From the NCBI GenBank assembly GCA_013339895.1, contig JABACO010000022.1:3090452-3154451 (forward strand): a DNA stretch of 64,000 nucleotides, written 5' to 3'. The DNA is from Ephydatia muelleri (lineage: Eukaryota; Porifera; Demospongiae; Spongillida; Spongillidae). Position 1 is the stretch's first letter, and each line of letters opens with the position of its first letter. A model generated the notes under the pieces. That model did not search any database, was not told where the DNA came from, and saw only the letters and a list, made by a program, of their open reading frames with translations. Shown one piece after another: positions 1 through 9,975 of this stretch. Position numbers and translations under genes: made by a program.

Positions 1-418
1 TGTAGCACACTTGCTCCGTTCACCACATAACTTGAGGACAAGATGTTCCTTAAGCTTTTCATGTAGTGACACCTTTTCTCCTCAAAGGGGTCATTGGATT
101 CACGTGACCTTGGAGGGCGTGGCACTTGACAGGTGAGTTGTACATTCAATTTGTAGCACACTTGCCCCGTTCACCACCATAACTTGAGAACAAGATGTTC
201 CTTAAGCTTTTCATGCAGTGACACCTTTTCACCTCAAAGGGGTCATTGGATTCACGTGACCTTGGAGAGCGTGGCACTTGACAGGTGAGTTGTGCAATTC
301 AATTTGTAGCACACTTGCCCCGTTCACCACCACAACTTGAGGACAAGATGTTCCTTAAGCTTTTCATGCAGTGACACCTTTTCACCTCATAGGGGTCATT
401 GGATTCACGTGACCTTGA
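1..418. repeat. Tandem repeat, unit about 152 bp, 2.75 copies
   Basis: Three direct copies begin at 1, 152 and 305, each starting TGTAGCACACTTG and containing TTCCTTAAGCTTTTCATG and GGATTCACGTGACCTTG. The third copy stops near 418, just after CACGTGACCTTG. Copies differ by a few substitutions and 1-2 base indels. The array probably continues left of the window. No coding potential is seen; each unit has an E-box (CACGTG), so a regulatory role is possible but unproven. Confidence 0.9.
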
Positions 419-1039
419 GCAACACTCTCATCACACACTGGGAATCTCCATGGAAGTCTATAACCCCTGTTCTGTCGTTGCCATGGATTCTTTTGCAAAG
501 AAGCATTTGTTTTCACCACAAACATTGACTTTTTTGTACACTATCATTTTGCTTTTTGCAATGACATATCGATTGGAGGAGTAATGCTTAACATAACATC
601 ACCAGCATTCTGTCAATGGATCGTCATTACTTCCTATAGATCGCTTGGCATACATCAAATGATTAATAGTCATTGCAATGAGAGTGTTACGGTCAACAAA
701 CTTTTCAAGTGTACCAGCTAGCTACATATAGATCTCCAATTAAGTGATGCTCTGTGTAATGATTAGTTTTTAAAAATAACTATTATGTTTGTCAATTAAT
801 AGAGCTACTCACCACGTGGCATATTTTCGATTGATGTCGTGCGTGTAAGGAAAGAAAGGAACTGTCTATGGTTAGTTGGTTGCAATTGCAAAATCCAACG
901 ATTGTGTTTCATCCAACAGATTCTCATTGCTGAGTGTATGTTGTTGACTTCAATCTTATCTCGAGGTCGTAGCTAGTTTGTGTCGTTTTTCCCTACCAAG
1001 TTATCCGTAGCACAGCCCCATGCAACTTGTGGTACATTT
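419..1039. other. No gene recognised
   Basis: AT-rich sequence without a convincing exon, RNA gene or repeat. Short open frames here have no recognisable domain and no splice context. Confidence 0.5.
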
Positions 1040-1081
1040 CACACACATGCACGCACACACACATGCACGCACACACACACG

Positions 1082-1146
<65 letters not shown>
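1040..1146. repeat. (CA)n microsatellite
   Basis: CA dinucleotide repeat with interspersed ATGCACG and GCACG variants at its left end, becoming pure from about 1082. Apparent His-Thr or Cys-Val ORFs across it are repeat artefacts. Confidence 0.95.
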
Positions 1147-1147
<1 letters not shown>

Positions 1148-1192
1148 AGGATCTTTCACTGCAGCGTACTTCTTTGTGACCGCGCCGTTACC

Positions 1193-1489
1193 ATGGCTTC
1201 CAGAACGGCTTTTAGTTCGCACAAGTAAGTCTCTCTTGTTTTTCCCCCCCTCGAGTCATGATTAGAGACGTCATGAAAAGGTCAGCAAAATCGGATACGG
1301 TGCGGGTAAGAGATTGTGTTTTCATTCACAATTGCTGCTAATCTGTGTCTTTTCTTATATGTAAATAAAAGAGTGGAATTGGAGCGTAAAAAGGTAAACG
1401 CTTCGCTAGGCTTTCTTTACCCCTTTTTCTATACTCTAGCTAAGAGTCTGAGAGATCAAGGTGGTGTCAAGCGCAAGAAATCCCGCTAA
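1193..1489 (+). CDS. Tiny three-exon gene model, function unknown
   Basis: A splice-consistent model: exon 1 is 1193-1224 (ATG in good context, ACCATGG, donor GTAAGT), exon 2 is 1372-1393 (acceptor AAAAG, donor GTAAAC, branch-like TGCTAAT upstream), exon 3 is 1445-1489 ending in TAA. Phases agree at both joints and give a 32-residue basic peptide beginning MASRTAFSSHKVELERKK and ending KRKKSR. The exon at 1550-1694 may be an alternative 3' exon reached by skipping exon 3. I do not recognise the product. The support is only the run of matching splice sites and phases; exon 2 of 22 bases is short, and the model could be chance. Confidence 0.3.
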
Positions 1490-1549
1490 CTGCGTAGGCT
1501 AGCTGAGTGCATTTTAATTTTTACGGATGACCTTTTTTTTTTGCTATAG

Positions 1550-1694
1550 CTGTTCTGAGGGGAAGCAGTTTGAAGCGCTGGCCAGCACGACGCGCAACTC
1601 TCCCGTTGTCGCATTGCAATGGATTGCTGAGCAACTCGTGCAGCGAGTTGAAGAGCCAGCAGTGGAGTCTTTCCTCGATAGCTGCAGAGTTTGA
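1550..1694 (+). CDS. Possible 3' exon, UBA-like helix pair
   Basis: A pyrimidine run and acceptor (TTTTGCTATAG) precede an open frame read from 1551 to the TGA at 1692-1694. It reads SEGKQFEALASTTRNSPVVA, then LQWIAEQLVQ and a Val-Glu-Glu-Pro stretch, ending SFLDSCRV. The pattern of Ala-Leu-Ala-Ser-Thr followed by Ala-Leu-x-Trp-Ile/Leu resembles the second half of ubiquitin-associated (UBA) domains such as in UBASH3-type proteins, but this is a weak resemblance. It could join exon 2 of the small upstream gene (via the AG at 1558-1559) or be the end of another transcript. Confidence 0.3.
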
Positions 1695-1970
1695 ACGTTG
1701 AATATTGATTGTTGTACGTGTATGTTTTTGATTAAGAATCCAACTAGTATACCATGAACAGAATCGGAGTGCGTACCCAGCACCGTATACGGTGCAAAGT
1801 GTCACAAAGTGGTATACGGAGACATTGTTTTGTGAATCCTTCTAAGCGCACTTGATGCGGTTGAAATATGCACAGTGCGAAACTGGTTCATTCCGCAAGT
1901 GGGATTCTTGATGCGTAAACTCGAAATATACGCAAAATATCCGATAGCGTATATCCAGTTTTTTGCACAG

Positions 1971-2460
1971 TGCGAGCGCGCTACAAGGCCGATCCCGAAA
2001 AGAAGAAGGCCTCTGTACGCGACAGCTACAAGGCCGATCCCGAAAAGAAGAAGGCCTCTGTACTCGACAGCTACAACGCAGATATTGAATCTAAGCAATC
2101 TGCTAAAAGGCAGCGATATCAAGAGGACGTCGAGGAGAACCGTGCTGCTAAAAGGCAGCGATATCAAGAGGACGTCGAGAACAACCGTGCTGCTAAAAGG
2201 CAGCGATATCAAGAGGACGTCCGTGCTGCTAAAAGGCAGCGATATCAAGAGGACGTCCGTGCTGCTAAAAGGCAGCGATATCAAGAGGACGTCGAGGAGA
2301 ACCGCGCTGCTAAAAGGCAGAAATACGAGAACAATTCGGCTGCCATTAAGGCATCTGAAAGGAATCGGTATTGGAATGACCCCGCTGTCCGATTGGCTAA
2401 ACGTGCTGCCGAGAGGAAGCGGTATCGCAGGGGTCACCGAACTACCACTACCACCCAAAG
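1971..2460 (+). CDS. Internal exon with charged Tyr-x-x-Asp-(Pro)-Glu repeats
   Basis: An open exon bounded by acceptor TTTTTTGCACAG and a strong donor (CAAAG then GTATGTC). It encodes about 160 residues: two copies of a 15-residue unit with SYKADPEKKKAS, then five or six units of AAKRQRYQEDV with or without an EEN/ENN spacer, then a diverged tail ending in RYRRGHR and a Thr run. The repeats are predicted to be highly charged alpha helix. Repeats of the type RYxADPEKKRAA occur in many predicted sponge and cnidarian proteins, some of them N-terminal to Helitron-like or PIF1-like helicase regions (recalled, not checked). A second, minus-strand locus with the same peptide unit lies at 15092-15752. 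The two shortest units (around 2213-2280) are near-identical at DNA level, showing recent slippage. Flanking exons were not found. Confidence 0.55.
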
Positions 2461-3215
2461 GTATGTCATGGCATGTTGTATTGCACTAGCATTAAAAAGC
2501 TATAGGAAGATGTGCATGCAACATGTGTACAGCACGCATGTAAGGGATCTGCACAAAACCATTCACTTCACATGTAAAGCATGCATGGTGACCCAACTGT
2601 TGTGTACAGTACATGTAGTTTGTGACCTGTCTATTGAATATTGGGGTGTCATCCTTAATCTGATGTACAAAAAGGCTTCCTTATCTGATGTACAACGGTA
2701 GCCCGCCTGCAACTGTGTATGAATTTAATTGCATTTGCAAGGGTTGAGCAGTAGACCTCAATGGTAGGTGTAGTAGTGGCAGAGGAGATAAGGGACAGAG
2801 ATAAGGATACCATGCACCCCTTGAAATAGAAATGTACAAATGAGTGTCGCATACTCACTAGTGAAGAAGTAGCATTTGTGTTGAGGACAAAGTCACTGTT
2901 CCAAATGTCCATTCATCATTGGAGGGAAGGTCATTCCATGTAAACATTGTTAACACCTTTTAATTTGGAGCATGAACAACTTCCTCCAATTTTCAGCACA
3001 ATGGCACCTTTGGGGGGTCATGAGTTATGCAGACCAATCCAGTGAATAGTGATAAAATTGGACCAATAGAATTCTAGCACAGCTGGCAACACACACACAC
3101 TCACACACACACACACACAACCACTCCCCCTTATCTGTGAGGTCATGAATATGTAGACCAATTGGTGATGTACCAATGAAATTGGACCAATAGAATTATA
3201 GCACAGCCGGCACAC
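2461..3215. other. Non-coding stretch with a local duplication
   Basis: No exon recognised. Two similar blocks of about 65 bp (3028-3096 and 3149-3212) share ATTGGACCAATAGAATT and AGCACAGC-GGCA; the first is followed by a short CA run. This is a small direct duplication of unknown origin. Confidence 0.5.
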
Positions 3216-3221
3216 ATTTCA

Positions 3222-3230
3222 TGTATAAAA
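3222..3230 (+). promoter_or_regulatory. TATA box candidate
   Basis: GTATAAAAG lies about 45 bases upstream of an ATG at 3270, the spacing expected for a TATA box with a short 5' UTR. It directly precedes the Ser-rich ORF. Confidence 0.4.
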
Positions 3231-3269
3231 GCGACTCACCTGCCAAATAGTGCAATTTGCTTGCTGAGA

Positions 3270-3373
3270 ATGAAAAAGGTAAAAACTAAATCCTTGCACT
3301 TTGTTTCTATACTCTCTGTCAGATGCAGTGCTGCCCCCCTACCGTCTGCTGCCAGCAGTAGCAGCGCTGCCCC

Positions 3374-3456
<83 letters not shown>

Positions 3457-3563
3457 GCAGCAGCAGCACCGCTACAGTATTGGCACCAGTGCCCCCCACC
3501 ACCACTTCGCCTGCTGCCACCCTGGCCACTGCCACCACCACCTGCATGGCTCCCATGGCATGA
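3270..3563 (+). CDS. Ser-rich ORF with CAG/AGC trinucleotide run
   Basis: From the ATG at 3270 the frame is open for 97 codons to TGA. It begins MKKVKTKSLHFVSILSV, a basic start plus short hydrophobic run that could act as a weak signal or anchor, then SAAPLPSAASSSSAAPT, an uninterrupted Ser tract (about 3380-3470) and a Thr/Ala/Pro-rich end. The run is AGC in this frame, so it reads poly-Ser; other frames give poly-Ala or, on the other strand, poly-Leu. The TATA box at 3222 favours this strand and frame. A donor-like GTAAAA follows the ninth base, so the ATG exon could instead splice. The product could be a secreted mucin-like peptide, or the ORF may be fortuitous. Confidence 0.3.
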
Positions 3564-3761
3564 ACCAGGCTGCCGAGGTCAGAGACGAGGCTGGGGGAGA
3601 GGAAGAAGACAAGCCAGGGGAACCGTACAGTACATTAAAAACTCATATACTTATAATTTCAATTATTAAATTGTTTAACCTCCCTCCTTTCGAAAATTAA
3701 AATGAATTTGTGACAACATTTAAAGACGCGCTACTACGACAGGGGAAAACACACTTATGAA

Positions 3762-4057
3762 ACAAGTAAATAAAAACATTCTCTAACGATAAAGTTGTTG
3801 GTATATAGGATTGACCAATGGTGGTGTAAAAAGCACGGAAACAAGAGTGACAAAAATTTGACTGGAAAATTGAAATAGGCCTATATTTAGCACACTAACG
3901 TTATAACAGTACATGCCTGAGTAATGGGCTAAATATAGGCCTATTTCAATTTTCCAGTCAAATTTTTGTCACTCTTGTTTCCGTGCTTTTTACACCACCA
4001 TTGGTCAATCCTATATACCAACAACTTTATCGTTAGAGAATGTTTTTATTTACTTGT
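3762..4057. mobile_element. Foldback MITE, family A (copy 1)
   Basis: A 296-bp element with inverted arms of about 135 bp, beginning ACAAGTAAATAAAAACATTC and ending with its reverse complement. The arms carry GGTGTAAAAAGCA and TAAATATAGGCCTATTTCA. The central unpaired spacer is only about 30 bases. No identical target duplication is visible. Related copies are at 63160-63438 and, degraded, at 17300-17512. Confidence 0.85.
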
Positions 4058-4891
4058 ATAACAACCCTTTGATGTGGTTGTTCCTTATTCAGTACCTTTC
4101 CCATACATTGAGAAGTTAAGACTATTCAGCCACCCTCTCGTATATGTGCATCCCTGCTGCCATCTTTGCCTCTACGCCAAACGACCGGATCTACCCAACA
4201 AACTTGTTGGGCAAACTGGTATTTTGGTAAAAGCGATGCTTTTGTGTCTCCAAATTTTTCCATAAATCCAATGGATTAAAATGGACCCTCTTTATCCCCC
4301 TCCTTTTCTATGCAGACCAAATCAGCCAGGGGAAGGGAACTCCAAAAGTGGCCAACAATACCACTGAGGCTACACTGATGTCACCTGACAGTGGAGACCA
4401 ACAAGTCTACATTGTCTATAACCAACACTATAGCTGCAGACAAACCACCTGTAGTCAAAGTGATGGAGGTCAACGCTTCTGGTGACGACCAGCATTGGTC
4501 AACAAACCACTCACTCCTGAGGTAGCGCACTGGGGCAGATGGGACACAGGAGGAGGAAATAGCTTTGCTGGAGGTCGACATAGACCCTCCATGCAGGCTG
4601 TGGAACTCTGCAGCCAGCATCGACAGGTATCAGCCGACGACTTTCTACGGGGGAGCGGTGTCTTTCGACGGTGTGGCCTGCGGATGACGCTGTGCACACA
4701 CACTTATCCAATAACCCTAACAAACCTCATCTCCTTTAGCTATACTTATACATGAATGTGATGGTGGTATTTGATGTAACATTTTTTAAAAAATCATATC
4801 CTACAATAATAAAAATACAAACTGTCCAACCAATATTGTCATGATCTGACACAAATGTCAGGTCAAGGTTAGATTCTTATCATAAGCACTG
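4058..4891. other. Mostly non-coding; one possible exon at 4317-4486
   Basis: A good acceptor (CCTCCTTTTCTATGCAG) ends at 4316 and is followed by an open frame to TGA near 4486 reading QISQGKGTPKVANNTTEATL, then SPDSGDQQVYIVYNQHYSC. The frame is not recognised and no partner exons were found. The rest of the interval shows nothing. Confidence 0.3.
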
Positions 4892-5077
4892 TCACACCAC
4901 CCGCAACAATTCTTGTACGTCGTTATCTCCAGTCTGCTCCACAACAGCCAGTTTCATTTGCAGCTCATCCTTTTCTCTTTCCAGCTTCTCCTCTTTCTTT
5001 GCCAGCTTCTCCTTTTCTCTTTCCAGCTTCTCCTTCATTTCTCTTTCCAGGTTCTCCTCCTTGTCCCATTTCCTCTT
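4892..5077 (-). CDS. C-terminal coiled-coil exon (partial)
   Basis: On the minus strand an acceptor-like AG at 5078-5079 opens a 61-residue frame ending in TGA at 4892-4894. It begins KRKWDKEENLEREMKEKL and continues with near-perfect heptads of Leu, Glu, Lys and Arg (EREKEKLAKKEEKLEREK) before the tail VVEQTGDNDVQELLRVV. This is a dimerising coiled coil. C-terminal Lys/Glu heptads of this sort are common after Myb/SANT-like domains in Harbinger-derived proteins, but no such domain is visible upstream. The exon has no ATG, so it must be the last exon of a longer minus-strand transcript whose other exons (above 5080) I could not identify. The pyrimidine tract at the acceptor is weak. Confidence 0.4.
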   Translation of the reverse strand, partial: KRKWDKEENLEREMKEKLEREKEKLAKKEEKLEREKDELQMKLAVVEQTGDNDVQELLRVV

Positions 5078-5270
5078 CTAATTTCATCATCATGTTAAAT
5101 GATACACAAAAGAAAAGAATATGAAAAGTACCACACAATTTCTCGAAAATGGGTAAGAAGAAAATTTATTGGTGTACATTATCAAGTATGGTATAATCAG
5201 TAATAAATATAATGTATGAGACAGTTTCCGCTAAAACAACTGGCGCCTGCGCACTGCACAGTGGTCTTGT

Positions 5271-5322
5271 GACATTATCCGACACATTATCCGACACATT
5301 ATCTGACACATTATCCGACACA
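5271..5322. repeat. Short tandem repeat, unit ACATTATCCGAC
   Basis: Four consecutive copies of a 13-15 base unit (ATTATCCGACAC). The same motif reappears as TTATCCGACACATTG at 26063 next to minisatellite remnants, so it is part of a dispersed repeat. Confidence 0.7.
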
Positions 5323-5659
5323 TATATAGCCTAACTTACACTTAGAAGGATGCACACAGGTGTACAAGACCTGACTGCAGTTCTCATGTGTGAGGAGGAC
5401 CTGACCATGGGCTTGCAGTCCTCATGTCCCCTTCCCCTTCCTCCTAAACCCTTTATAACTGACATAAATGGTTTCCATTATTTACCTGCCACTTTTAATT
5501 TCCAGCCAATAAGCCCAAGATGCAGAAGAGATTTGATGAAGTTTTTATGCATGCATATGTATGTGTATGCATATGACTTGCATATCCTAATTCAGTGTTA
5601 TTGTTTGGATCTCGTTAGTATCAATGCCCGGTTAATTAAGATGAGGCTTTTCAAATATA

Positions 5660-5911
5660 CCAAGGTGTTCATATCAGGGCAAAAACATACCGAGGTGTTC
5701 ATATCATATCAGGGCACCAACATACCAAGGTGTTCATATCAGGGCACCCCCATACCAAGGTGTTCATATCAGGGCACCCCCATACCAAGGTGTTCATATC
5801 AGGGCACCCCAATACCAAGGTGTTCATATCAGGGCCAAGGTGTTCATATCATATCAGGGCACCAACATACCAAGGTGTTCATATCAGGGCACCCCCATAC
5901 CAAGGTGTTCA
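5660..5911. repeat. Minisatellite, 30-bp unit
   Basis: About eight units of AAGGTGTTCATATCAGGGCA plus CCCCCATACC, two of them shortened. ORFs reading HTKVFISG-type repeats across it are artefacts of the 30-bp period. The array lies just upstream of the first recognised exon of the RGG gene and may be in its first intron. Confidence 0.9.
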
Positions 5912-5945
5912 TCTTATTTTGACATCTATATCTTATTTCCAACAG

Positions 5946-8900
5946 CAGATGGTGATGGTAGGGATTTAATTGAACCTTTTTCTGCCCTGATATAACATCT
6001 TTCCTCCTACCTCCTACCTTTACTGGAAGAGCGACGTGAGTGTAACTGATACTGATGGCATTTAACTAAAGCATTAAAAAATCTTCCGTCTATTCTAATT
6101 AGGTCGTCCTGTCGATAACGCTGACCAGGAACAACTTCCTATTGGTAAAGATTCCCTGATTTACTGAGTTTAGGTAGTAGGGGGGGGGAGCATATATTTG
6201 ATATTTGATATGCTGCACAATTAGTTTAATGTGAGTGAGATTATTCTATCACATACAAATAGGTGCACCTATGGAAGGAGAAGGAGAAGGATGATTGGGA
6301 GGAGAAGGATTGGGAGGAGAAGGAGGAGACGATGTTGGTAGGGATTTTTACTCAGTTTAAAATAAACCATTAACAAATAGTTTATTGGATCCTTACAAGT
6401 ATTAGATATTTTTCTGAAGGAGTAGCTAGTGTTGAAATCAAATCTTTTTTCCATTGTATTCCCCCCTTATGGATTTACTAAGTTTAAGTTTGAGTAACTA
6501 TTTCCTCCTTTTTTTGTCCTGTCGGTGCTATTGGTAGGGATTCCCTGATTTAAATTGGTGCACCTAAGTGTACCCAAAATGCCTTATATTAACTTGGGGG
6601 GGGGGGGGGGGGGCAAGGAAGAGGGGGCCAACAAGTCGACTGACTTTGTATTTTCTGGAGTAGCTAGCTAGTGGTGAAATCAAAGCCTTTTCCCACAGAT
6701 GATGCGAGCCAGGCCAGAGGTGGAAGAGGTGGAAGAGTGGCCAGAGACCGAGGAGGAGGAGGGGGCCGAGGAGGGGGCAGAGTAGGAGGAGGAAGAGGAG
6801 GAGGAGGAAGAGGGCATGATGGAGCTGGTAAGGGTTGAGGAGATGATGTTGGTAGGGATTTTTACTCAGTTTAAATTAAACCATTAACAAATAGTTTATT
6901 GAATCCTTACAGGTATTAAATATTTTCTGAAGGAGTAGCTAGTAAAGTAGTATTGAAATTAAATCCTTTTTCCATTGTATCCCCCCCCTTATGGATTTAC
7001 TAAGTTTAAATTGAATAACCTTTTTTTATCCAGCAGATCATGGTCCAGTCGGTGCTATTGGTACGGATTCCCTGATTTTAAATTGGTGCACCTAAGTGCA
7101 CTCAAAATGCCTTATATTAATTTATTGAGTTGACACCTGTCCTCCAACCATGTGAGTTTACTAAACTCCTTAACAATAGACTTTCCTCTATCCTAATTAG
7201 CCCATCGTCCTGAACCTGATGCCCCTATTGGTAAGGGTTGACTGATTTACTGAGTTTAAATTGTTCGGCTATCCAATCTTATTCTTATTTCCAACAGCAG
7301 ATGGTGATGGTAAGGATTTAATTGAACCTTTTTCTGCCCTGATTTAACATCTTTCCTCCTACCTCCTACATTTACTAGAAGAGCAACGTGAGTTTAGCTG
7401 ATACTGATGGCATTTAACTAAAGCATACAAAAAATCTTCTGTCTATCCAAATTAGATCGTCCTGTCAGTAACCCTGACCAGGAACAACTTCCTATTGGTA
7501 AGGATTCCCTGATTTACTGAGTTTAGGTAGTAAGGACATGTACCTTAACATGGGGGGGGGAGCATACATTTGATATTTGATATGAGCCTTAACATGGGGG
7601 GGGGGGGGGGGAGCATACATTTGATATTTGATATTCTGCACCATTAATTTAATGTGAGTGAGATATTTCTATCACATACAAATAGGTGCACTTATGAAGG
7701 AGGATTGGGGGCGATGTTGGTAGGGATTTTTACTCAGTTTAAATTAAACCATTAACAAATAGTTTATTGGATCCTTACAAGTAATAGACATTTTTCTGAA
7801 GGAGTAGCTAGTGTTGAAATCAAATCTTGTTTCCATTGTATTCCCCCCTTATTGATTTACTAAGTTTAAGTTGAATAACTATTTTCCTCCTTTTTTTATC
7901 CTGTCGGCGCTATTGGTAGGGATTCCCTGATTTAAATTGGTGCACCTAAGTGTACCCGAAATGCATTATATTAACATGGGGGGGGGGGGGGCAAGGAAGA
8001 GGGGGCCAACGAGGGCAAGGAGAAGGAGCTGGTAGTGAGAGTTCACTGATAACATGGGTGGGGAGCATTTATTCTCTGAAGCTTACTGAGTTGACACCTG
8101 TCCTCCAACCACGTGAGTTTACTAAACTCCTTAACAATCTTTCCTCTATCCTAATTAGCCCATCGTCCTGAACCTCATGCCCCTATTGGTAAGGATTGCC
8201 TGATTTACTGAGTTTAAATTCTGGTGCTATTCGTAACATGGGAGGCGAGGAATATTTTCTGAAGGAGTAGCTGTGGTTAAATTTCATCCAACAGGTGGGC
8301 GAGGGGGCCATGGAGGAAGAGGGGGCCGTGGAGGAAGAGGGGGCCGTGGAGGAAGAGGGGGGGGGCCGTGGAGGAAGAAGAGGCCGAGGAGGAAGAGGGC
8401 TAGAAGGAGCTGGTAAGGGTTGACTGATTTACTGAGTTTAAATTGTTCGGCTATCCAATCTTATTTGACATCTACATCTTATTTCCAACAGCAGATGGTG
8501 ATGGTAAGGATTTAATTGAACCTTTTTCTGCCCTGATTTAACATCTTTCCTCCTACCTCCTACCTTAGAAGAGTGATGTGAGTTTAACTGATACTGATGG
8601 CATTTAACTAAAGCCTAAAAAAATCTTCCGTCTATCCAAATTAGGTCGTCCTGTCGGTAACCCTGACCAGGAACAACTTCCTATTGGTAAGGATTCCCTG
8701 ATTTACTGAGTTTAGGTAGTAAGGGTTCACTGATAACATGAGCCTTAACATGAAGGGGGGGGGGGGAGGGAAGCATATATTTGATATTTGATATGCTGCA
8801 CAATGTGAGTGAGATATTTATATCACATACAAATAGGTGCACTTATGGAAGGAGGAGGATTGGGAGGAGACTATGTTGGTAGGCATTTTTACTCAGTTTA

Positions 8901-9703
8901 AATTAAACCATTTATCCTATTTAGAAGATCATGGTCCAGTCGGTGCTATTGGTAGGGATTCCCTGAATTTAAATTGGTGCACCTAAGTGTACCCAAAATG
9001 CCTTATATTAACATGGGGGGGGGGGGGGGGGGGGGGAGGGGAGGGGGGGCAAGGAAGGAGCTGGTAGTGGGTTCTCTGATAACATGAGCCTTAACATTGG
9101 TTGGGTGGGGGCCGGGGGGTTGCATTTATTTTCTGAAGCATTTATTTGGTTAAATCGAAGTCTTTTCCCCAAGGCTGGTAATGGATTTACTAAGTTTAAG
9201 TTGAGCCCTTATAGTAGACTGACTATTTTCTGAAGTAGAGGCTAGCTAGTGGTGAAATTAAAGCCTTTTTCCACAGACGATGAACATCCCCTAGGCCAGG
9301 CCAGAGAAGGTACATAATCCCATTACATTAACATTCTGTTAAGGTCCTGTCAATCCTTCTCCAGCTGCAGCTGCTGAGCCTGAGCATCAGGGTAAGGAGA
9401 CCTTTTTATCCTGGTGGTTCTCTGTGTTTAAAACATTAACATTCTGTAAAAAAAAATCAGTTATAATCTAACCTTGTCTGTTGCAATACCTATATTAGCA
9501 CTCTTCCTCCTGTTGCTGGTAAGGAGACCTCTTATATCCTTGTGGTGTGTAAATGTAAACAAACAGATTGTTGTTAATTATTTAATGTCATGTTTTCAGC
9601 TCCATGTTTTTTCCCCTTACTAATTTAGGAGACCCGACAGCCAATCCCCTGTGCCTTTGAACATTTACCCATTTACATTGTCTTTTTTTGTTTTTGGTGT
9701 TGA
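5946..9703 (+). CDS. RGG/GAR-repeat protein encoded by tandemly duplicated micro-exons
   Basis: Exons recognised by acceptor, donor and phase: 5949-5957, 6030-6035, 6103-6144, 6263-6337, 6699-6827, 7037-7060, 7201-7230, 7301-7309, 7379-7387, 7456-7497, 7687-7720, 8159-8188, 8295-8412, 8495-8503, 8645-8686, 8837-8878, 8925-8951, 9277-9309, 9365-9391, 9499-9518 and last exon from 9629. Nearly all start after the first base of a Gly codon (phase 1) and are multiples of three, so any subset reads through. Peptides include DGDG, RPVGNPDQEQLPIG, HRPEPDAPIG, EDHGPVGAIG, ALMEGGGLGGDYVG and two long RGG tracts. RGG tracts bind RNA and are arginine-methylated in known proteins. Copies at 6263 (in-frame TGA) and 7687 (34 nt) are damaged or skipped, and 9499-9518 (20 nt) shifts phase, giving a stop at 9701-9703; the alternative last frame stops at 9658-9660. 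The 5' exon was not found; an ATG at 5350 after TATATAG is a weak candidate. Confidence 0.6.
6699..6827 (+). CDS. RGG exon 1 of the micro-exon gene
   Basis: A 129-base exon (acceptor TTTTCCCACAG, donor GTAAGG), phase 1 to phase 1, encoding 43 residues: DDASQARGGRGGRVARDRGG, then Gly runs broken by single Arg residues, ending GRGHDGAG. This is a classical glycine-arginine-rich domain. It is intact and in frame with its neighbours. Confidence 0.75.
8295..8412 (+). CDS. RGG exon 2, frame disturbed at a G run
   Basis: Acceptor CATCCAACAG, donor GTAAGG. It encodes GRGGHGGRGGRGGRGGRG in frame, then meets a run of nine G (around 8358-8366). The exon is 118 bases, one more than a multiple of three, and after the run the RGG frame is lost. 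A run of eight G would restore a 117-base phase-1 exon ending RGLEGAG, so the ninth G is either a real slippage allele or a sequencing error. Confidence 0.65.
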
Positions 9704-9711
9704 AGAAATGA

Positions 9712-9717
9712 AATAAA
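9712..9717 (+). terminator. Poly(A) signal of the RGG gene
   Basis: AATAAA sits 9-14 bases after the TGA at 9701-9703. It marks the 3' end of the plus-strand gene, about 255 bases from the stop of the convergent minus-strand gene. Confidence 0.6.
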
Positions 9718-9975
9718 AAGCACAATCAAATGCATTTTGCATGGATGGCAACTGATTGTATGTTTATGTGTATGTGTGTTAGTGAAGGACAAATTTCAGT
9801 GGGGGTGAAAGACCCACGGCTTTACGGTTATGTAAATTCCTGGCCGTGTATTTGATAAATTTGATAAGTCAATGCATTATGTCAAAATAATATATACAAA
9901 GCATACACATGATACAGATCTGAACACAAATCATTATGAAAGAAATAAATCATCCTATAAGAACAGGATGAAATC

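Larger units (their letters stand above)
5941..8960 (+). repeat. Threefold tandem exon-block duplication
   Basis: The series DGDG exon, Glu-rich micro-exon, RPV-NPDQEQLPIG exon, GAL/GAP-M-EG exon and DHGPVGAIG exon recurs starting at 5949, 7301 and 8495, spacings of 1352 and 1194 bp. Introns are conserved with the exons (for example TTTACTCAGTTTAAATTAAA after each Gly-rich exon, and poly-G tracts of 9 to 22 bases at equivalent places). In the second copies the DHGPVGAIG exon has lost its acceptor (about 6515 and 7895). The HRPEP exon is duplicated separately (7201 and 8159). Confidence 0.8.

Noticed and set aside
3236-3556. Minus-strand poly-Leu and plus-strand poly-Ala frames
   Set aside because: Other readings of the AGC run; only the poly-Ser frame has a promoter-like TATA and a sensible start.
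5350-5922. 190-codon ORF upstream of the RGG gene
   Set aside because: Its C-terminal half is the 30-bp minisatellite; the first part has no domain. The ATG at 5350 remains only a weak candidate start for the RGG gene.
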